Assembly: GCA_001804025.1 (NCBI GenBank) | Contig: MHFC01000116.1 | Coordinates: 1-8,745 of the forward strand | DNA length: 8,745 nt | Origin: Omnitrophica bacterium GWA2_52_8 | GTDB lineage: Bacteria; Omnitrophota; Omnitrophia; Omnitrophales; Aquincolibacteriaceae | Reading direction: 5' to 3' | Shown here: one piece after another, positions 4,921 to 8,745 of the stretch | Layout: every line of letters starts with the position of its first letter | Position numbering within the stretch: the first letter of the stretch is position 1 | Made by a program: the position numbers and the translations under genes | Notes under the pieces: generated by a model | What the model saw: the letters and a program-made list of their open reading frames with translations, nothing else | Told to the model about the DNA's origin: nothing | Database searches by the model: none

Positions 4921-5810
4921 CGTCCGCTCGCGCCCCCTCCGCCGAACCCCCCGCCTCCGCCCGAAAATCCTCCGCCTCCAAAACCCCCGCCGCCCCAGCG
5001 CCGGCTATAGCCGCGTCCGTATCCTCCGCTGCCGATCCATGTCCCGCTGCGGTTCTGGTACCAAATACCGGCAATCGGCAGCGGCAGGATGCCGAAAAAA
5101 AAGGCGAAGAACGCGGCCGGCATGACTCCGGAGATAAAACCATAGAGCAGCCCGAAAATTCCGAGAACAAAGAAAACGGCCAGCAGCTTCAGCGGAACAA
5201 CCGCCGCCAGGATAAATGAGAGGACAAGCACCTGCGGCCCAAAAAGATCGGCTGCCGTATCTTTCACGGGCTCCGGCTGGTATTCATGACGCGTTGCCGC
5301 AATGATCGCATCCACTCCGGCCTGCACCCCAAGGTCAAAACTGCCTGCTCGGAAACCGGGGATAATTTCATTTTCAATAATTGTCTTGGCCAGCGCGTCC
5401 GGCAGCGCGCCTTCGAGGCCGTAGCCGACTTCGATCCGCACCGCGCGGTCCTCTTTAAAAATCACGAGCAGGACACCGTTATCTTTTGCTTTTTGCCCAG
5501 CCTTCCAGGCTTCGGCCAAACGCAGGGTCACATCTTCGAGGACTTCGCCGTCCAGACTCTTAAAAACGGCCACCACAAGCTGATTGCTCGTCTCGGCTTC
5601 AAACCGGTGCAATTGGCTTTTGAGGGATGCTTTTACAGGAGCGGACAAAAGCCCCGCTTCGTCATAAACATAGCCGTCGGGGCGCGCGGGCACAGAAAAC
5701 GCGAGGGCCGGCGTCATAAAAACAGCCGGGCCGAGAATTCCTGCGGCGGCAAAAACAACCGTGAGGAGAACTTTAGAAAACAACTTTGGGAGCGACTTTG
5801 GCCCCTTCAT
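4914..5810 (-). CDS. Membrane-anchored TPM-domain protein (YgcG-like) with glycine-rich tail
   Basis: The 298-residue protein begins with a signal peptide (about 1-37, ending ALA). The exported TPM domain follows (about 45-175): DEAGLLS at 50-56, NQLVVAVFKSLDG at 76-88, NGVLLVIFKEDRAVRIEVGYGLEG at 111-134. Two or three membrane segments (about 192-248) come next. The tail is rich in glycine from about 260 and ends GGGGASGRW, as is common in this family. The fold is established; the role, often linked to envelope stress or membrane-protein quality control, is not settled. The ATG at 5810 overlaps lemA by 38 nt and has only a weak AAAGG 16 nt upstream. TTG at 5819 is an alternative start. The gene is coupled to lemA upstream and to the small TPM gene downstream. 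Confidence 0.88.
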   Translation of the reverse strand: MKGPKSLPKLFSKVLLTVVFAAAGILGPAVFMTPALAFSVPARPDGYVYDEAGLLSAPVKASLKSQLHRFEAETSNQLVVAVFKSLDGEVLEDVTLRLAEAWKAGQKAKDNGVLLVIFKEDRAVRIEVGYGLEGALPDALAKTIIENEIIPGFRAGSFDLGVQAGVDAIIAATRHEYQPEPVKDTAADLFGPQVLVLSFILAAVVPLKLLAVFFVLGIFGLLYGFISGVMPAAFFAFFFGILPLPIAGIWYQNRSGTWIGSGGYGRGYSRRWGGGGFGGGGFSGGGGGFGGGGASGRW

Positions 5811-6375
5811 CGGCGGCAAAGTAGGCCTTTTTCTGAAATCCCATCAGGGACCCTACGATATTATTAGGAAAAAACCGCACGCGCGTATTGAAATCGCGGG
5901 CCGTTTCGTTAAAGCGCCGGCGCTCGACCGTGATACGGTTTTCCGTGCCTTCAAGCTGCGACTGCAGCGCAAGAAAGCTCTGGTTGGCCTTCAGATCCGG
6001 ATAGCGCTCGACGACTACAAGCAGGCGGCTCAAAGCCCCCGAGAGGACGTCCTGCGCCTGCTGGAATTTCGCAAGCGACTGGGCATCGCCGGGCGCCTGC
6101 GGCTGGACTTTGATTTCTGAAATTTTTGAGCGCGCTTCGATGACAGACTTGAAGGTTTCCTCTTCATGCGCAGCGTAACCTTTCACAGTTTTCACCAGAT
6201 TGGGAATCAAGTCAAGGCGGCGCTGATAAACATTTTCCACCTGCGCCCAGGACTCGGACACCTTTTCATCAAGCCGAACAAGCCCGTTATAAGAATTCCA
6301 GAACATCAATGCGGCGAGGACGAGAATCCCCAAAACAATAAGAAAAGGGACGGGTAATTTAAACTTGCGTGCCAT
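5773..6375 (-). CDS. lemA: LemA family protein
   Basis: LemA proteins have one N-terminal membrane anchor and a helical, coiled-coil body. This one has 200 residues, the usual length. The membrane segment is at about 9-27. The hallmark stretch VQRRLDLIPNLV appears here as VYQRRLDLIPNLVKTVKGYAAHE spread over 49-71. YPDLKANQSF at 125-134, LEGTENRI at 141-148, and FNETARDFNTRVRFFPNN at 155-172 are also diagnostic. The start at 6375 was chosen because AAAGGAG (6387-6381) lies 5 nt upstream. The open frame continues to 6420, but without a ribosome binding site. It is the first gene of the lemA-TPM-TPM cluster, a common arrangement. Its biochemical function is unknown. Confidence 0.95.
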   Translation of the reverse strand: MARKFKLPVPFLIVLGILVLAALMFWNSYNGLVRLDEKVSESWAQVENVYQRRLDLIPNLVKTVKGYAAHEEETFKSVIEARSKISEIKVQPQAPGDAQSLAKFQQAQDVLSGALSRLLVVVERYPDLKANQSFLALQSQLEGTENRITVERRRFNETARDFNTRVRFFPNNIVGSLMGFQKKAYFAADEGAKVAPKVVF

Positions 6376-6441
6376 AGCGGCTCCTTTGCTGCTTGGGCGG
6401 TGCCGAACAATTTCCAGCACAGCCGGATTGTCGATTTGCTA

Positions 6442-6494
6442 AACCTGTGAAAAATTCTTGACGCTTTACATAACAGGTTCTGTTGATTTTTCAA
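6442..6494 (-). promoter_or_regulatory. Candidate lemA promoter with inverted repeat
   Basis: On the minus strand TTGAAA (6494-6489) is followed after 16 nt by TATGTA (6472-6467) with an upstream TG in the extended -10 position. The inverted repeat AACCTGT/ACAGGTT (arms 6473-6479 and 6442-6448) flanks the -10 box and start region, a position suited to a repressor. The match to consensus is moderate. Confidence 0.35.
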
Positions 6495-6500
6495 AACCAT

Positions 6501-6619
6501 CTCCTCTCCCATTTTCCGCCAGCGGCGGATCCGTCCTCCGGCGGACGGGGAGAGGATTGAAGGTGAGGGGAAATTAAAAACTTTTTCCCTCACCCCACCC
6601 CTCTCCCAACGGGAGAGGG
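6501..6619. repeat. Composite palindromic repeat cluster downstream of yihY
   Basis: Three palindromes are joined. The first (6503-6555) is a CCTCTCCC/GGGAGAGG pair interrupted by the GGCGGATCC element also found at 1111-1133 (22 of 23 bases at 6524-6546). The second pairs GGTGAGGG with CCCTCACC across an AT-rich centre (about 6571-6594). The third is CCCTCTCCC-aac-GGGAGAGGG within 6587-6619, an inverted relative of the 34-nt repeats. The cluster may help end the yihY transcript, though no clean T run follows. Confidence 0.6.
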
Positions 6620-6647
6620 AGAAATACAAGTCAAATGTCAACAGACC

Positions 6648-8021
6648 CTAATACCGGTGCGCATGCTCGGCGGCCGCTGTGACAGCGGACTTTCCCAAAT
6701 CCTTAAGCCTTACATTTTCTTCGAGCCCGGCGAGCGTCTTGCGGAAAACCTCGAGAGAACTGCGCAAAGCCTCAAGCTCCGGCGATGGGGCAACCGGGAT
6801 GCAGTCCGTGCCGCGCCCTTCCATTTTTTCCAGCACAAACTGCACCGTCAGCTCATCCAGATCACGGGCCGGCTGATACAGCCGCTCGCGTTCGCTCTCC
6901 CCCTGCGTCACCGTCAGGATCCCGGACTGGTCCAATTGATGCAGGAGGTCGCGCGCAAGCCGGACGGGCATTTCGAGTTCCTGCGCAATGTCCGCCGCCG
7001 AAAGCGGCGCAAGCCCATGAGCAAACCGGTCCACGCACAGCTGCGCGATCCTGAGCGCGAGAAGTTTGCGCACCGATTGACTTGCCTGCATGCAGTCGGG
7101 TTCAAATTCAAAAGTCTGGTCATTTTGATGTGCAAAGGCGAGCTCGGCACCGTAAAGCACGATCAGCCAGCTGATCTGCAGCCACATGAGAAACAGCGGC
7201 AGCGCCGCAAAACTGCCGTAAATGGCGCCCGCATTCGCAGCGCCGATCTGAAAATGAATATAGACCCATTGTGTCATTTGATAAACCGTGCCCGCCACCA
7301 CCCCGCCGATCAGCGCGGACTTGAATTGGATCTGGGTATTCGGAAGAAACATATAAAGGTAGGTGAGCAGCCCCCAAAATACGGCGTACGGCAGGATCTT
7401 AAGTGCCGGCAGAATTGCGGAGCCAAACATGCGGACCAACGCAACCTGTTCGGTGATCGAACGTACCTGGCTGGTGATAAAAACCGTGGCACTGCTCGCC
7501 ACGATAAAAAAAATGGGCGCAATCATCATCAGCGCCAGATAGTCCGTAAATTTCCGGCTCAGGGAACGCTGCTTTTTCACACCCCAGATATCGTTGAACG
7601 ACGTCTCGATATTGCTGAGCACCTTGATCACGGTCCAAAATAAAAACAGGATACCGATGCCGGCGATCCATCCGCCCTTGACGTCCTGCAGCAGGTTTTC
7701 GGAAAACGTAATGACGCGCGTCATCACCTCTTCCTGGCCTTCCATGTTTTCCAGCAAGCGCTCCTTGAGCAGCCGGTCGAGCCCGAAGCCCTTCGCGAGC
7801 CCAAACGCCATAGCAAACACCGGGACGATGGAAAGAAGGGAGTAAAACGTAAGCGCCGAAGCCCGCAGCGAGCACTTGTCGCTTGAAAATTCACGCAGCG
7901 ACAGGATAAAAATCCTCAGCGCGTGGATCAGGCGCCCCTTAAAACCGCGCAGTTTGCGGGCCGGAAGGCGCCAAATTTCGACATCGAGAAAGTTTACAAA
8001 TTGCTGGAACATGGCGGGCAT
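6648..8021 (-). CDS. yihY: YihY/BrkB family membrane protein with C-terminal winged-helix domain
   Basis: The 457-residue protein has a six-helix membrane domain (segments near 55-75, 117-137, 160-183, 200-225, 235-255 and 270-295). Family signatures are RASALTFYSLLSIVPVFA at 53-70, FWTVIKVLSNIETSFNDIWG at 128-147 and YGSFAALPLFLMWLQ at 268-282. The family was once called RNase BN, but that activity belongs to another protein; the YihY role is unknown. Residues about 318-400 form an added cytoplasmic domain resembling a winged helix (ADIAQELEMPVRLARDLLHQL, then GILTV), seen in long members of the family. The tail 411-457 is probably coiled. The start overlaps the stop of the metalloprotease gene by one base (TAATG) without a clear ribosome binding site, so translation should be coupled; ATG 8012 is an alternative. 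Confidence 0.93.
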   Translation of the reverse strand: MPAMFQQFVNFLDVEIWRLPARKLRGFKGRLIHALRIFILSLREFSSDKCSLRASALTFYSLLSIVPVFAMAFGLAKGFGLDRLLKERLLENMEGQEEVMTRVITFSENLLQDVKGGWIAGIGILFLFWTVIKVLSNIETSFNDIWGVKKQRSLSRKFTDYLALMMIAPIFFIVASSATVFITSQVRSITEQVALVRMFGSAILPALKILPYAVFWGLLTYLYMFLPNTQIQFKSALIGGVVAGTVYQMTQWVYIHFQIGAANAGAIYGSFAALPLFLMWLQISWLIVLYGAELAFAHQNDQTFEFEPDCMQASQSVRKLLALRIAQLCVDRFAHGLAPLSAADIAQELEMPVRLARDLLHQLDQSGILTVTQGESERERLYQPARDLDELTVQFVLEKMEGRGTDCIPVAPSPELEALRSSLEVFRKTLAGLEENVRLKDLGKSAVTAAAEHAHRY

Positions 8022-8701
8022 TATAGCACAGAAAGCCGGTGATGGGCTGCCCTCAGCCAGGCCGCCGCTTTTTCATAACCGGGTAAAAGGTCTTCCACCC
8101 GGCGCCAAAACCGCGGGGAATGGTTCTTGACCTCAAGGTGCGCAAGCTCATGCGCCAGAACATAATCGATGACTTCCGGAGGCGCCATCATCAGCCGCCA
8201 GTTCAGCCTGAGAGAACCGCCGGGACTGCAGGAACCCCAGCGTGTGCGCGCACTCGAAAGCGTGAGACGGGTGTAGCGAAGCCCCGCGGCTCCGGCCAAC
8301 TCCGCCGCGCGCGCGGACATATAGGCACGCGCCTGTTCGCGGTACCAGGCGATAAAAGCGCGCCGTCCCCCGGATGTCCCGACGGCGGACAAATAAAACC
8401 GGTCGCGCAATTCAAGCGGCCGGTCCTGCGCGGCGTCTACGACTTGCAGCGCATATTCGCGCCCCAGATAAAGAAACCGTTCCCCCGTCACAAAAGCCTT
8501 GGGCCGCGCTTCCGCGCATTTTTGCCGCATGAGCTTCTGCTTCGCGCAGATCCACCCCCTTTTCTTCTCCAGAAAACGGCGGATGTCCTCTTCGCGCATA
8601 CGCTTCGGCGCGCGCACAACCAGCCGGGCCTCGGGCGTAATTTCAAGCGAAAGGCTCCGGCGCGAAGACCGCACCATTTGATCGATTTTAATTTCTGTCA
8701 T
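8021..8701 (-). CDS. YgjP-like zinc metalloprotease (DUF45, M48-type)
   Basis: The 226-residue protein belongs to the YgjP/DUF45 group of putative zinc metallopeptidases. The N-terminal part (about 10-105) is the beta-rich region with RSSRRSLSLEITPEARLVVR at 11-30. The catalytic part has ARTRWGSCS at 151-159, the zinc motif HELAH at 184-188 with Glu185 as the likely catalytic residue, and NHSPRFW at 193-199 supplying the third ligand, His194. There is no signal peptide or membrane segment, so it should be cytoplasmic. Length and motif spacing are normal for the family and nothing essential is missing. The substrate is unknown. It heads an operon with yihY through the TAATG overlap. No good ribosome binding site precedes the ATG at 8701. 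Confidence 0.93.
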   Translation of the reverse strand: MTEIKIDQMVRSSRRSLSLEITPEARLVVRAPKRMREEDIRRFLEKKRGWICAKQKLMRQKCAEARPKAFVTGERFLYLGREYALQVVDAAQDRPLELRDRFYLSAVGTSGGRRAFIAWYREQARAYMSARAAELAGAAGLRYTRLTLSSARTRWGSCSPGGSLRLNWRLMMAPPEVIDYVLAHELAHLEVKNHSPRFWRRVEDLLPGYEKAAAWLRAAHHRLSVL

Positions 8702-8707
8702 AAGATT

Positions 8708-8738
8708 CGATAATAAATCGCCAATGGCCGATAATAAA
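8708..8738 (-). promoter_or_regulatory. Direct repeat upstream of the metalloprotease gene
   Basis: TTTATTATCG (minus strand) occurs at 8738-8729 and again at 8717-8708, a 21-bp period or two helical turns. The second copy starts 7 nt before the gene and contains a -10-like TATTAT. It may be a promoter or operator, but the window ends at 8745, so the upstream part cannot be judged. Confidence 0.3.
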
Positions 8739-8745
8739 AGGAAAT

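Noticed and set aside
6657..7643. 328-codon open frame on the plus strand
   Set aside because: It is antisense to yihY, rich in Arg, His and Gln, and shows no recognisable domain. The minus-strand frame encodes a well-defined membrane protein.

Overview
The window is about 8.7 kb of compact bacterial chromosome. One gene lies on the plus strand at the left edge. Nine genes on the minus strand fill the rest. All are housekeeping or envelope-type genes: a flavin/NAD(P)H oxidoreductase, a SIMPL-domain protein, a cold-shock protein, IF-1, an exported FKBP/SlyD-like isomerase, two TPM-domain proteins, LemA, a YihY/BrkB membrane protein and a YgjP-like metalloprotease. I see no phage, plasmid, CRISPR or transposase gene. 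The intergenic DNA is crowded with short dispersed palindromes: CCCTCTCCC/GGGAGAGGG elements, CCTGCC/GGCAGG elements and CCGCCGAAGGACG elements. From memory this look recalls uncultivated lineages such as Omnitrophota. That is only an impression, and the genes themselves do not fix the phylum.

Layout, left to right. 1-681 (+): FNR-like oxidoreductase, probably missing a few N-terminal residues to the window edge. 682-1802: 1.1 kb without a gene, between convergent genes, packed with hairpins and repeats. 1803-2531 (-): SIMPL/DUF541 protein. 2794-2829: strong terminator of the cold-shock gene. 2849-3052 (-): cold-shock protein with a leader holding a terminator-like hairpin and a promoter. 3319-4037 (-): infA coupled to the FKBP gene by a one-base TAATG overlap. 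4110-4473: a second repeat cluster. 4474-6375 (-): lemA and two TPM genes, all overlapping. 6376-6647: a probable lemA promoter and a third repeat cluster. 6648-8701 (-): yihY coupled to a ygjP-like gene by another TAATG overlap.

Functionally, lemA-tpm-tpm is a recurrent bacterial module of one anchored helical protein, one exported and membrane-anchored TPM protein with a glycine-rich tail, and one soluble TPM protein. infA and the cold-shock gene are both nucleic-acid-binding OB-fold proteins and lie in a row.

The most interesting content is non-coding. First, 685-921 is a back-to-back array of six different long hairpins. Its three single deviations from perfect pairing are all G-U pairs when read as plus-strand RNA, which points to a structured transcript downstream of the oxidoreductase. 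Second, a 69-nt element occurs twice (1290-1358 and 4359-4427) with ten differences: seven are compensatory changes in stems and three are unpaired. One of its strands can pair with either of two partners. This looks like a structured repeat or RNA family maintained by selection.
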